Positions 9,894 through 18,123 of a DNA stretch of 64,000 bases are shown here, in pieces. Position numbers and translations under genes: made by a program. Position 1 is the first letter of the stretch. Each line of letters starts with the position of its first letter. Source of the DNA: Planctomycetota bacterium (GTDB taxonomy: Bacteria; Planctomycetota; JAJSAM01; JAJVHW01); the NCBI GenBank assembly GCA_021414065.1, contig JAIOPE010000151.1, forward strand, positions 30,381 through 94,380. The letters are read 5' to 3'. The notes below the pieces were generated by a model. That model saw nothing but the letters and a program-made list of their open reading frames with translations, did not search any database and was not told where the DNA came from.

Positions 9894-12665
9894 ATGGGCG
9901 ACCAAGACGACCGCGCCGCTCGCGACTGTGCGGCCGACGGCGGTTCCGCAGCCGGAGGCAACCCGGCCCCGGCCCCGCGCGGGCTCACCGCCTGCGCCGA
10001 GTGCCAAGGCGTCTTCCCGCCGTCTCGGATGATCGCGACGGAGACCCGCGTGGTCTGCGGCGACTGCGCTCGCCGGATCGGGGCGGCGCGCGGCGATCCC
10101 AGCGGCGGACCCGCGATGCCCGGTCGCGCGTCGTACGACGCTCGGATGGTCTCGGCGTACGTCGCTGGGCCGTCGCCCGGCGAGACGGACGTCCACGGCG
10201 CGCCGCGGGCTCACGGCGGGAGATACCGCCCCCGAGCACTCGGGCGACGCGACAACGACCCGACGGGCGGCGACTCCGCCACGACCGGGACGAGCAGCGG
10301 GTCCGGCCCCCAGACTTCGCCGCTGCCCGCGCACAGCCCGTCCGTCGCCGCGGAGCCGGCGGCGCCGGCGCGCGCGCCGATGTCGTCGCGCATCATCCCG
10401 GCCCGCGCGTCGGTGCAGTTCGACGCGCCGCAGGAGCCCGAGCCGGAGATCGACGAGAACGACCCCGAGGCCACGCCGCGACGCAGGTCCAGCTCCGGCG
10501 TATCCGCGCGGATGCGGTCCGCCGCCGCGACGGAGCTGCCGTCCTGGGCGAAGCCGATCCCGTCCCGCGCCACGCCCCCCGCGCTGCCGCCCGATCTCCC
10601 GCCCTCGGCGGTTGCGCCTCCGCCCCTGCTCCCCGAGATCGATCGAGGTGTCCACGCTGCGCCGCCCTCGCTCTCGCGCACCGTGCTGCCGCCGTGGGAG
10701 ATGCCGCGCGACGAGAGGCGCGAATCTAGGCGCAACTCGTCGCGCGGCACCGCGTCGTCGGACGACGCCCGCGCCGCCGGGCAGCGCCCTGTGAACCTGC
10801 CGCCGCCGCTCCCGGTCGAGCCGCGAACGCCCGTCGCCACGGCCGATCGGCCGGCGCGCGCTTCGGTCGCCGCGCCGCCGACGGGCGGAGGTGACCGGTT
10901 CTCCGCGTACGCTGAGCTGAGGCGTCGGATCGACGGGGGCGACGACACGCTCGAGACCCGTCGCGCCGCCGCCGAGGCCGCCGCGCGCCTGTCGCTCGAT
11001 CTCGAGGCTCTGGAACACGCGAAGCGGTGCCTCGAACTCGCCCCGGACGACGACCGCATGCGGGCGCTCCTCGAGAATGTCCGGAGTTCGATGGGGCTGA
11101 GTGCCTCCGGCGCGTCGATCGCGCCGCCCGAGTCGCCGCGCAAGCACGCCGAGGAGGCCCGTCCCTTCTGGCACGACCTCGGGTCGGCGATGACGTATCC
11201 GCTCCGAGGGCAGGGGCTGCCGGTGCTGATCGTCGGCGGGCTGCTCATCGGGCTCGGCCAGGTCATCGCGTCGGTCAACACGTTCGCGTGGGCCGTGTCG
11301 ATCATGCTGTGGGGCTACGTCTCCGCGTACCTCTTCGACGTGATCAACTCGACCGGCTCCGGGAAGACGTCGCCGCCCGAGATGCCCGAGGCGTCGAACG
11401 TCCTCGAGAGCTACGTCTTCCCGTTCTTCGCGACCGTCACGTGCGTGGCGGTGTCGTTTGCGCCGTGCGGACTCGCCGCGTACGTTGCGTTCAAGGGATG
11501 GTTGCCCCCCGCGGTGGCGATCGTCGCGGTGCTCGTCACCTTCGCCGCCGGCTTCTTCGTGTTCCCGATGACGCTCACCGTGCGCGCGATGTTCCAGAGT
11601 CTCGGCGACGCCGCGAACCCGCGCGTCGTGTTCGGCGCCATCGGTCGCATCTTCCCCGACTACGTCGCGATGTTCGTCGCGACGTGCTCGATCTGGATCG
11701 CATACGCCGTCGCGGCCACGGCCTTCTACGCCCTCTGCTGGGTCACGCTCGCACGCCCCGATGCGAGCGCCATCATGCGCGCCGATGTCGCGGGAATCGC
11801 CGCGTGGGTGTTGCACACCGTGCTCTCGTGGCCGCTGTTCCTCTACGCGCTCATGCTCCAGGGTCACCTCCTCGGACGCATGTACCGCCAGGGGTTCAAG
11901 CGGCTCGCCTGGTTCGTCCCGCCGACCGAGGCCACGCGGACCGCGCGGAAGATGTCGGTCGGTCTCGGCGCTGCGGCGCTCGTGGCGTTCGTCGCACTCG
12001 CCGGTGCCGCGTGGGCCGCCGGCCGGGCGTACGAGTCGATGGCGTCCGGTGCAAGTGCCGGCCGCGGCACGCGCTGCCCGATCGGCGACGGCGCGCACCT
12101 GACCTACTTCTGGGAGAACACCGACGGCATGGCGGGCCTCACGTCGTATCGCTTCGCGGGCCAGGCCGACGGCACGATGCGCGTCACGGCGTCCACGCGC
12201 ATCGCGGGCCAGTCCGGCGCGCCGATCGACGAGATCGTCGGCATCTTCGACCCCGACACGGGCGTCTTCACCGACGCCGTGCCGTCGTGGGGCCAGGGCG
12301 TCCACTACGACGGCAAGGTCGGCCGTCACGTGTCGTTCTACGGTCCGAAGCGCGCGTCGATCGGGTCCACCTACGTGAACGACTGGTCCGTCCGCGGCGC
12401 CGAGCGCTGGCAGGCGACGTGGGCCGCGTTCAAGGTCCACGACGACCAGTCCACCACCGACTACTACTTCGACAGCGCCTCCGGCGTCCTCGTCGGCAGC
12501 AGCTTCAAGGGCGTCGGGTTCGTCGTCACCGAGTGGCTCGTGGACAGCGAACACGTCGCCGGCGCCACCAAGGGCCCGGCGGCGAATCGCGACTTCACTG
12601 AGAGCGCGACCGAACACTCCCGCGGCGGCACGGATGACTTCTACACGCCGGTGGAGGAGCGGTAG
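9894..12665 (+). CDS. Zinc-ribbon multi-pass membrane protein with large C-terminal exported domain
   Basis: A protein of 923 aa from ATG 9894 (an in-frame GTG at 9858 is an alternative). Residues 32-63 hold two Cys pairs (CAEC...CGDC), a zinc ribbon. Residues 70-350 are Pro/Ala/Arg-rich low complexity. A short TPR-like stretch (about 345-395, 'HAKRCLELAPDDDRMRALL') follows. From about 440 to 690 there are six or seven transmembrane helices, including 'LPVLIVGGLLIGLGQVIA' and 'AIVAVLVTFAAGFFVFPM', arranged like DUF4013/Yip1-type permease-like domains. The last 200 residues form a soluble domain ('YFDSASGVLVGSSFKGVG') resembling a lipid-carrier-like beta fold. The function is unknown. It stands alone between a divergent operon and a repeat element. 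Confidence 0.82.
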   Translation: MGDQDDRAARDCAADGGSAAGGNPAPAPRGLTACAECQGVFPPSRMIATETRVVCGDCARRIGAARGDPSGGPAMPGRASYDARMVSAYVAGPSPGETDVHGAPRAHGGRYRPRALGRRDNDPTGGDSATTGTSSGSGPQTSPLPAHSPSVAAEPAAPARAPMSSRIIPARASVQFDAPQEPEPEIDENDPEATPRRRSSSGVSARMRSAAATELPSWAKPIPSRATPPALPPDLPPSAVAPPPLLPEIDRGVHAAPPSLSRTVLPPWEMPRDERRESRRNSSRGTASSDDARAAGQRPVNLPPPLPVEPRTPVATADRPARASVAAPPTGGGDRFSAYAELRRRIDGGDDTLETRRAAAEAAARLSLDLEALEHAKRCLELAPDDDRMRALLENVRSSMGLSASGASIAPPESPRKHAEEARPFWHDLGSAMTYPLRGQGLPVLIVGGLLIGLGQVIASVNTFAWAVSIMLWGYVSAYLFDVINSTGSGKTSPPEMPEASNVLESYVFPFFATVTCVAVSFAPCGLAAYVAFKGWLPPAVAIVAVLVTFAAGFFVFPMTLTVRAMFQSLGDAANPRVVFGAIGRIFPDYVAMFVATCSIWIAYAVAATAFYALCWVTLARPDASAIMRADVAGIAAWVLHTVLSWPLFLYALMLQGHLLGRMYRQGFKRLAWFVPPTEATRTARKMSVGLGAAALVAFVALAGAAWAAGRAYESMASGASAGRGTRCPIGDGAHLTYFWENTDGMAGLTSYRFAGQADGTMRVTASTRIAGQSGAPIDEIVGIFDPDTGVFTDAVPSWGQGVHYDGKVGRHVSFYGPKRASIGSTYVNDWSVRGAERWQATWAAFKVHDDQSTTDYYFDSASGVLVGSSFKGVGFVVTEWLVDSEHVAGATKGPAANRDFTESATEHSRGGTDDFYTPVEER

Positions 12666-12671
12666 TTCGCG

Positions 12672-12778
12672 GACGGGGTGAACCTACGAACCTGCGAAGG
12701 TCGAGTCGCGGGAGACGCCGCGCCAGGCGGGTCGAATGTCGTGCAGGTCCGACGGGAAGTTCGTAGGTTCACCCCGTC
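12672..12778. repeat. Palindromic repeat, copy 1 (REP/MITE-like, 107 bp)
   Basis: The arms 'gacggggtgaacctacgaac' (12672-12691) and its exact reverse complement (12759-12778) form a perfect 20-bp inverted repeat around a 67-bp GC-rich core. A diverged second copy lies at 13268-13380 with a recognisably similar core ending in 'gacgggaagttcg'. It starts 6 bp after the stop of the membrane-protein gene, as REP-type elements often do. It is probably a non-autonomous element mobilised by a Y1/RAYT transposase (inference). Confidence 0.8.
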
Positions 12779-12791
12779 ACCGAACCGCGCC

Positions 12792-13226
12792 TCAGCCGAG
12801 GAACACCGCCGGCCCGACGCCGAAGTGCGCCGCCAGCGTCTTCACGTGTTCGACGGTGAGCGAGCGCTCGCCCTTCAGGATCTTCGAGCCCATCGTGACG
12901 TGGACGCCGAGCACGCGGGCGAGCTGCGACGCGTTCATCCCGTGTTCCGCCATCAGGTGCCGGAGCGAGTCGAGTCCGGAGAGGTCGGCGACGTCGATCG
13001 CTTCGCGCTCCGACTCGTACGCCTCGACGAGTTGCACGAGCGTCTCGAGGTAGTCCCGCTGGTCCGGAGCGAGCCGCCCCGACGCCATGAGCCGGTCGAT
13101 CATCTCCCGCATTTCGTCGTACTGGACCGTGTCGGCGATCGCACGAGGCGGGAGCAGGCGGACGAGCTCGGCGAACTCGCGCGGGAGCCTCTGCGGATGC
13201 CGGTGGGACGGGACGCACTTCCTCAC
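12792..13226 (-). CDS. HigA-like (COG5499-type) HTH antitoxin/regulator, orphan
   Basis: A protein of 144 aa with a GTG start 6 nt after GGAGG. The C-terminal half is an XRE/HigA helix-turn-helix ('MNASQLARVLGVHVTMGSKI' then 'GERSLTVEHVKTLAAHFGV'), preceded by 'LETLVQLVEAYESEREAIDV', typical of the COG5499 antitoxins that pair with HigB-type RNases. HigA proteins bind the toxin and repress their own promoter. No toxin gene is present: upstream space is taken by repeat copy 2 and the divergent sigma gene. The gene is thus an orphan flanked by both repeat copies. Confidence 0.75.
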   Translation of the reverse strand: MRKCVPSHRHPQRLPREFAELVRLLPPRAIADTVQYDEMREMIDRLMASGRLAPDQRDYLETLVQLVEAYESEREAIDVADLSGLDSLRHLMAEHGMNASQLARVLGVHVTMGSKILKGERSLTVEHVKTLAAHFGVGPAVFLG

Positions 13227-13267
13227 TTCTCACCTCCGCGTGACGCCCCCGGGGACGCCGGTCTCAC

Positions 13268-13380
13268 CGGGGACGGGTCAACTTACGAACTTACCGAGGC
13301 CGGGTCGCCGGAAAGGTCGTTCCAGGCGTGCCGAACGTGGCGACGGCCGACGGGAAGTTCGAAACTTCACCCCGTCCCCG
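13268..13380. repeat. Palindromic repeat, copy 2 (REP/MITE-like, 113 bp)
   Basis: Imperfect inverted repeat. The left arm, beginning 'ggggacgggtcaacttacg', pairs with the right arm, ending 'acttcaccccgtcccc', with a few mismatches. The core aligns with copy 1 at 12672-12778 ('ccaggcg' and 'gacgggaagttcg' shared). The two copies are in the same orientation and bracket the HigA-like gene, so they could act together as a composite unit (inference). Confidence 0.7.
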
Positions 13381-13451
13381 AATCGTGCTCGCTTGCGTGC
13401 GAGTAGCGTGAACCCGAATCGCCCATCGCTGCATGTACTCCAGCATTCACC

Positions 13452-15986
13452 GTGAGCGCCGACCACGCAACTCCACCGCTTGAGGCCCTTCTCGCCCACC
13501 GCGAGTGGGTTCGGTCGCTCGCGCGGCGGCTGACCGACAACGCCGTCGATGCCGACGACCTTGAGCAGGATGCGTGGCTCGCAGCAGCGAACGCGCGACC
13601 GCGGGACGGGGTTGGCATCCGCGCTTGGTTCGCGAAGGTCATGAGGAATCGCGCCGCTGAGCGGCACCGGCTCGACAGCAACCGCGGCGCGCGCGAGGCG
13701 GTCGTCGCCCGGCAGATCGGACTTCGCAGCGGAGTGGCGCTCGTCGTCGATGCGGAGGCGCACACCCGTGTCGTGCAAGCAGTGCTCGCCCTCAACGAAC
13801 CGTACCGCGAGACCGTGCTGCTTCGGTTCTACGAGGGGTTGCCGCCGCGCGAGGTGGCTGCCCACATGGGTATCCCGGTGGACACGGTGAAGACTCGCCT
13901 GCGCCGCGCGGCCGAGATGCTGCGCGATGCGCTCGGCGGACGACGCGAGGACTGGCTCGGGGCGATCGCGCCGTTGCTCGACACGCGGCGCGGCGCGCCG
14001 TTGACGACGGCGACCGCCGTCGCGGGAGGGATCGCTGTGAAGTTGACGACGAAGGCCGTGGTCGTGGCGCTCGCCCTCATGCTGGTCGCGGGAGTGGCGA
14101 TCCGGTACTCCACCGATCGCGAGGCGACGCCGGAGCAGCGAACGTCCTCGGCGAACGCAACTCCGGGACCTGAGATTGCATCGCCCGAGGGGCTGGAGGA
14201 CCGCAAGCCGACAACGGCGAGACCAACGCCGAGAGAGACGCGGCGCGCCGCTCCACCCGTGCTCCCCGAGCCGGCGGTGACACCGCCCGAGCCCGCGCCA
14301 CCGGTGCCGCCACCCGCCGACGCTCCGACTGACGTCCCAAAGGTCGATACCCGCAGTCAGGATGCGCCGCCCCCTCGCGGCGGTGGAGCGACGACCGCGG
14401 CACCCGGCCCAGCAGAGATGCGTGTCAGAGTCGTCGATCAGCGGGGAGTCCCGCGGGCTGGCGTCCAGCTCCTCGTGGGGTGGGCGACACGGAGGCTGGA
14501 TTACGTCTCCTGCCTCGACCAGGTCCTGGACGGAGCGAGCGAAGTGCTCGTGAAGGGCGTCGAGCCAGGCCTCGTGACGGTGCAGTTGGTTGTCGGCGGC
14601 CTTCGACGTGTCTACCGAGTCCAAGTGGCTGCGGGGCCGGCCGGTGACTTCGAGTTCGTCGTCCCGGAGGGTGCCACCGTGCAAGGCATCGTGCGGCACC
14701 TCGTGAAGGGGCCGCTCGCAGGCGTCACCGTCGGAACGGCGGGCGCCGGTCTCCAGATGCCGGAAGACAAGTACCACGACATCCTCACTGCAACGACCGA
14801 CGAGCATGGGCGCTACCGCCTCCTGAACGTGCCGTCGGGAGACCACTTCCTCTCGGTCACCGGAGGCGCCATGGGGACCGATTCACGCGCGCGCGCACGA
14901 GTTCACGTGGATGGGATCGGAGTCGTCACGCAGGACATCGTTCTCGGGGCGGTGTCGCTCGCAGGGATCGTGACGGAGAACGGCAGCGGTCGTCCGGTCG
15001 CCGGCGCGCGCGTTCGCGTGAGCGGATGGCCGTGGACCAAGGACGCGAGCACGGATGCGGTCGGTCGGTACCAGATCGTCGACCTGCCGTCGGGGACGCA
15101 CTCGCTCCAGGTGCTCGCGGAGGGATTCGAAACGGCGTACCAGAAGACGCCCGCGATCGAGCCGGAGCGATCCGCCCAACTCGACGTCTCTCTTCGCCGC
15201 GGTTCGATCCTGGAGCTGACGCTCCGCGACGGCGCAGGGCTTCCGGTCGCGGGCGACATCGTGCTGAGCGTCTCCGGTGGGAGCCGCACCGCGCCCGGCG
15301 CGCGGAACCTCCCATCGGACGAGCGCGGAGTGCTCCGGGCGACGCACCTCCCGCCAGGGACGTGGGATCTGAGCGTCTGGACGTACGGGTACGAGCACGC
15401 AACGAAGCACATCACGCTTGCGGCTGAGGGGACGACGCGTGCGACGATCGCGCTGCGTCCCGTTCCTGGGGCATTCGACGGGCCCGTGATCACGGGGCGC
15501 GTCATCGATGAGACTACCCAGACGCCAGTGGTCGCGGCGCGGGTGTGGGCCCCCGAGGGCGGCGGCCCGGCGCGGTTCACCGACGCGCAGGGGCGCTTCC
15601 GCGTGAACGTCGGCAAGCTCGCCAAGTACACAGTTCAGGTGACGAAGGACGGCTGGGGGATGCGGCAGGTCCCCGTGATCGACGTGGACGTCCAGCAAGG
15701 GCGCAACCTTGAGATCGCGCTCCGCCCTGCCGCCACCGTGAACGTCCGTGTCCGTCGCGCCGACGGGGCGGCCTACGTGGGGACGTTCTTCCTCTCGTTC
15801 AAGCCGACGGGCGACGGTCCGAAGGTAGGCGGCATCATGGAAGCGGACGCGGAAGGGCGAGCGACTCACCGCCAGGCGGTCCCGGGGAGCTACCGCATCG
15901 GAGTCGATGCGCGAGACGCCGGGAAGAGCAGCGTCGAGCGAGAGATCACGCCCGGCGAGAACTGGGTCGAGTTCACGCTGGAGTAG
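13452..15986 (+). CDS. ECF sigma factor fused to a transmembrane helix and carboxypeptidase-regulatory-like domains
   Basis: A protein of 844 aa with a GTG start. Residues 10-80 are sigma region 2 ('DADDLEQDAWLAAANARP', 'RAWFAKVMRNRAAERHR'). Residues 95-160 are region 4 with an HTH ('REVAAHMGIPVDTVKTRLRR'). A hydrophobic helix (about 197-214, 'AVVVALALMLVAGVAI') follows, then a Pro/Ala-rich linker (225-310). From 320 to the end there are four or five CarboxypepD-reg-like beta domains ('GIVTENGSGRPVAGARVRV', 'GRVIDETTQTPVVAARVWA'). Planctomycete ECFs with C-terminal membrane extensions are known. The layout puts the sigma part in the cytoplasm and the beta domains outside, so the protein could itself sense an external signal. 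No separate anti-sigma gene adjoins. Confidence 0.85.
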   Translation: MSADHATPPLEALLAHREWVRSLARRLTDNAVDADDLEQDAWLAAANARPRDGVGIRAWFAKVMRNRAAERHRLDSNRGAREAVVARQIGLRSGVALVVDAEAHTRVVQAVLALNEPYRETVLLRFYEGLPPREVAAHMGIPVDTVKTRLRRAAEMLRDALGGRREDWLGAIAPLLDTRRGAPLTTATAVAGGIAVKLTTKAVVVALALMLVAGVAIRYSTDREATPEQRTSSANATPGPEIASPEGLEDRKPTTARPTPRETRRAAPPVLPEPAVTPPEPAPPVPPPADAPTDVPKVDTRSQDAPPPRGGGATTAAPGPAEMRVRVVDQRGVPRAGVQLLVGWATRRLDYVSCLDQVLDGASEVLVKGVEPGLVTVQLVVGGLRRVYRVQVAAGPAGDFEFVVPEGATVQGIVRHLVKGPLAGVTVGTAGAGLQMPEDKYHDILTATTDEHGRYRLLNVPSGDHFLSVTGGAMGTDSRARARVHVDGIGVVTQDIVLGAVSLAGIVTENGSGRPVAGARVRVSGWPWTKDASTDAVGRYQIVDLPSGTHSLQVLAEGFETAYQKTPAIEPERSAQLDVSLRRGSILELTLRDGAGLPVAGDIVLSVSGGSRTAPGARNLPSDERGVLRATHLPPGTWDLSVWTYGYEHATKHITLAAEGTTRATIALRPVPGAFDGPVITGRVIDETTQTPVVAARVWAPEGGGPARFTDAQGRFRVNVGKLAKYTVQVTKDGWGMRQVPVIDVDVQQGRNLEIALRPAATVNVRVRRADGAAYVGTFFLSFKPTGDGPKVGGIMEADAEGRATHRQAVPGSYRIGVDARDAGKSSVEREITPGENWVEFTLE

Positions 15987-16010
15987 GGAAGTCAGCGGCC
16001 GAGCTGCGTG

Positions 16011-16652
16011 CTACGGGCCGTTGGGCGGCGACTTCGGTCGGTAGTCCCTGGGATCGATGCACGCATCGTAGACGGCACGCTCGACGCGGATCCAGTCGGT
16101 CTTGTTGATGCCGCGCGCGTTGCTGCTGGTGAGGCTCCAAGGGAACGCCGACGCGAGCTTGATCCAGCGGCCCTGCTCGCTGGCGATCACGCGAATCTCG
16201 CTCGCGACCTCCGAGAGGTCTTGATCCTGGCTGAACACGACGGCGATGTCGTAGTCGCGGCCGTGGCCGAGCCGGATTATGTCGATTGCGATCCTGACGT
16301 CCACGCCCTTCTCCTCGGCCGCGAGAAACGAGTGCGTGCTTCCGTCCGGGAGTTTCACCTGCTTGTTGCGATAGCGCAGCGTCCGCGAGAACACGAACGC
16401 ACCGCGGCGCTTCAGGTGGTTGAGCTTCTCGAACCAGAAGTGCTGCCAGCGGGCGTCGTCCCTGGCGTCCGGGACGCCGGTGTAGAAGCGCACACCGGCA
16501 AGCGTCCATCCCTGCGTCTTGCAGACCGCCTCCGCGAGCAGGATCGGCTCGTAGTTGGGGAACGTGTAGCCGAAGCAGTCCTTCGCGGCATGGAACAGGT
16601 TCTGGCCGTCGAAGAACACGATGGCGCGCTTGATCGCGGGCTCGACCGGCAT
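16011..16652 (-). CDS. NYN-domain (LabA/DUF88-type) putative ribonuclease
   Basis: A protein of 213 aa from ATG 16652, placed 4 nt after GGAGGG; a TTG at 16688 would lengthen it but lacks support. The PIN-like NYN fold is seen in 'AIVFFDGQNLFHAAKDCFG' (first acidic residue) and 'VDVRIAIDIIRLG' followed by 'YDIAVVFSQDQDLSEVASEI' (later acidic metal ligands). NYN proteins are usually Mg-dependent RNases acting in RNA turnover or processing; the substrate is unknown. Its leader contains a terminator-like hairpin (16679-16712), so expression may be attenuated. Confidence 0.82.
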   Translation of the reverse strand: MPVEPAIKRAIVFFDGQNLFHAAKDCFGYTFPNYEPILLAEAVCKTQGWTLAGVRFYTGVPDARDDARWQHFWFEKLNHLKRRGAFVFSRTLRYRNKQVKLPDGSTHSFLAAEEKGVDVRIAIDIIRLGHGRDYDIAVVFSQDQDLSEVASEIRVIASEQGRWIKLASAFPWSLTSSNARGINKTDWIRVERAVYDACIDPRDYRPKSPPNGP

Positions 16653-16678
16653 CGTCCCTCCACCCCAGAAATGAATAA

Positions 16679-16712
16679 CCCCGCCCAAGGCCTTGCGGCG
16701 TGTCGGGCGGGG
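16679..16712 (-). terminator. Terminator-like hairpin in the leader of the NYN gene
   Basis: Perfect 8-bp GC stem CCCCGCCC/GGGCGGGG around an 18-nt loop, followed on the minus strand by TTATTCATTT. It lies 27 nt upstream of the NYN start codon, so it would end transcription before the gene: a possible attenuator. It could instead insulate the gene from antisense transcription. Confidence 0.45.
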
Positions 16713-16842
16713 AGGAAGTAGTCAGGAGCGTACACCGCCGCCCCGCGGCGTCAAGGAAGCGCCACGTTCGGCGCGCCCCGCGGTTGAGGCTTCCCGAGTC
16801 GCGGGCAACCCAGGGCCTGCACCCGCCGCGCTCCCCCTCGGA

Positions 16843-16848
16843 TAGCAT
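16843..16848 (+). promoter_or_regulatory. -10 element (TAGCAT), leaderless start
   Basis: TAGCAT ends 6 nt before the GTG at 16855, the same geometry as in its paralogue at 29191. The transcript would begin at or next to the start codon. Confidence 0.5.
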
Positions 16849-16854
16849 GCTCCC

Positions 16855-18081
16855 GTGCGAGCGCGCACCGCCGTGGTCTACCTGGTCCTCGTCGCCGTGG
16901 CGGTTCCCGTCGCCGCGGTTGCGTTCGTCCGCGGGCACCCCGGGAAGTTTCCGTGGGCGTTCCAGTACGGCCATGACTGGCGCGGGGCACTCGCGGCGCG
17001 GATGGACGGCGCAGACGGGCTCCGCATTCACGCGTGCGACCGCGACCGGGAGTTCGACTTCCCGTCGCACACCGGGACGGTGCACTTCGAAACGCACGAC
17101 GCCGACGTGACGCGGGAGTTCCTCGATCTGGTGCGGATCGACGACAAAGCGAGCGGCGACCACTGCCTCTGCATCGGAGGCCGCGAGGTGGACGTCCTGC
17201 GCGGCGACTCCGTCGTGGTCAGCTTCCTGTTCAAGCACGGCTCCGCTCTGCGATCCAATCAACTGTGGCCCGGCGACGCGCAACTCACCGCCGAATCCGC
17301 GGAGGCCGTCTGCGCCTGGTTCGTCGCGCACGGCATGAGGACTGAGAGCCCCCGACAATCGGCGGCACGGATCGAGGCGGCGACGCATGCCCTCGAAGCG
17401 GCGCAGGACGCGAGCGTCGGCGCCGAACGGGCGAGCGCGCTGCGCGCGTGCCGCGACCGCGACTCGGCCGCTGCGCTTCTGGCCGAGTGGTTCCCCGACC
17501 CTACCGATCGGATCGCGCTCGTCGCCCGATTCCTCTCTGCCAAGTCGGAGGACGCGCGCGGCGGCGCCGAGAGTGCCTGGTACATCCTGCATGGCTGGCT
17601 GGACGATGCGGACGACTTCGCCGCCGTCGCTCGCGCGGTCGAGCGGATGCTCGCGAGCGAGTCCGACGCGCTGCGGGGCGCGGTGCTGTTCGCCAGTCTT
17701 GGCGGTCGGTTCGAAGACGAGTTCCCGGCGGACAAGCTGCCCGAGATGCGGATGCGTGTCGTGCGACGCCTCGTCGAATCGCCGAGCGAGGAAGACCGAT
17801 GCGACGGCGTCGAGTTGCTCTATCGCATCGGCGACACGCCCGAAGCGCGGGCGGTGCTCGCCGGCTTCCTTCCGTCCGTCGGCGTTGGCGTCGCGCCGCC
17901 GACCGAGTCCCAGATGCGGGCCGCCGGCGTGCTCGCTGGAATCTGCGAGCCCTCATCGTTCGCTCGCCTGCGAGCGCTGGCCGAAGCGTCGGACGACAGA
18001 GCACGTTGGACGGGCGAGATCGAGCGTCGGATCGCCGCGCGACCCGACGCCGCGGGAACGCCCGCCGACTGCGTTCGCTGA
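16855..18081 (+). CDS. Membrane-anchored protein of unknown function, 408 aa (paralogue A)
   Basis: Not a family I recognise. It has one N-terminal membrane helix (residues 5-23), then 'HPGKFPWAFQYGHDWRGAL', a beta-rich part with 'GDHCLCIGGREVDVLRGDS' (two nearby Cys), and from about residue 180 an alpha-helical, HEAT-like half ('SALRACRDRDSAAALLAEWF'). A paralogue of exactly the same length lies at 29191-30417, alike throughout. The GTG start is supported by a TAGCAT -10 six bases upstream. The SWIM gene follows after 42 bp with its own promoter. Most of the protein is probably periplasmic. Confidence 0.8.
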   Translation: MRARTAVVYLVLVAVAVPVAAVAFVRGHPGKFPWAFQYGHDWRGALAARMDGADGLRIHACDRDREFDFPSHTGTVHFETHDADVTREFLDLVRIDDKASGDHCLCIGGREVDVLRGDSVVVSFLFKHGSALRSNQLWPGDAQLTAESAEAVCAWFVAHGMRTESPRQSAARIEAATHALEAAQDASVGAERASALRACRDRDSAAALLAEWFPDPTDRIALVARFLSAKSEDARGGAESAWYILHGWLDDADDFAAVARAVERMLASESDALRGAVLFASLGGRFEDEFPADKLPEMRMRVVRRLVESPSEEDRCDGVELLYRIGDTPEARAVLAGFLPSVGVGVAPPTESQMRAAGVLAGICEPSSFARLRALAEASDDRARWTGEIERRIAARPDAAGTPADCVR

Positions 18082-18111
18082 CGTGCAGTCCGCTTCATGT
18101 CGTCGTGTCGG

Positions 18112-18117
18112 TACACT
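18112..18117 (+). promoter_or_regulatory. -10 element (TACACT) of the SWIM/DUF6493-like operon
   Basis: TACACT ends 6 nt before ATG 18124, which argues for this start over the in-frame ATG at 18097 (upstream of the -10) and for a leaderless mRNA. Confidence 0.55.
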
Positions 18118-18123
18118 CGCGCC

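Noticed and set aside
13227..13451. Search for a HigB-type toxin upstream of the HigA-like gene
   Set aside because: The stretch is a palindromic repeat and the sigma gene start; no RelE/HigB-like frame on either strand.
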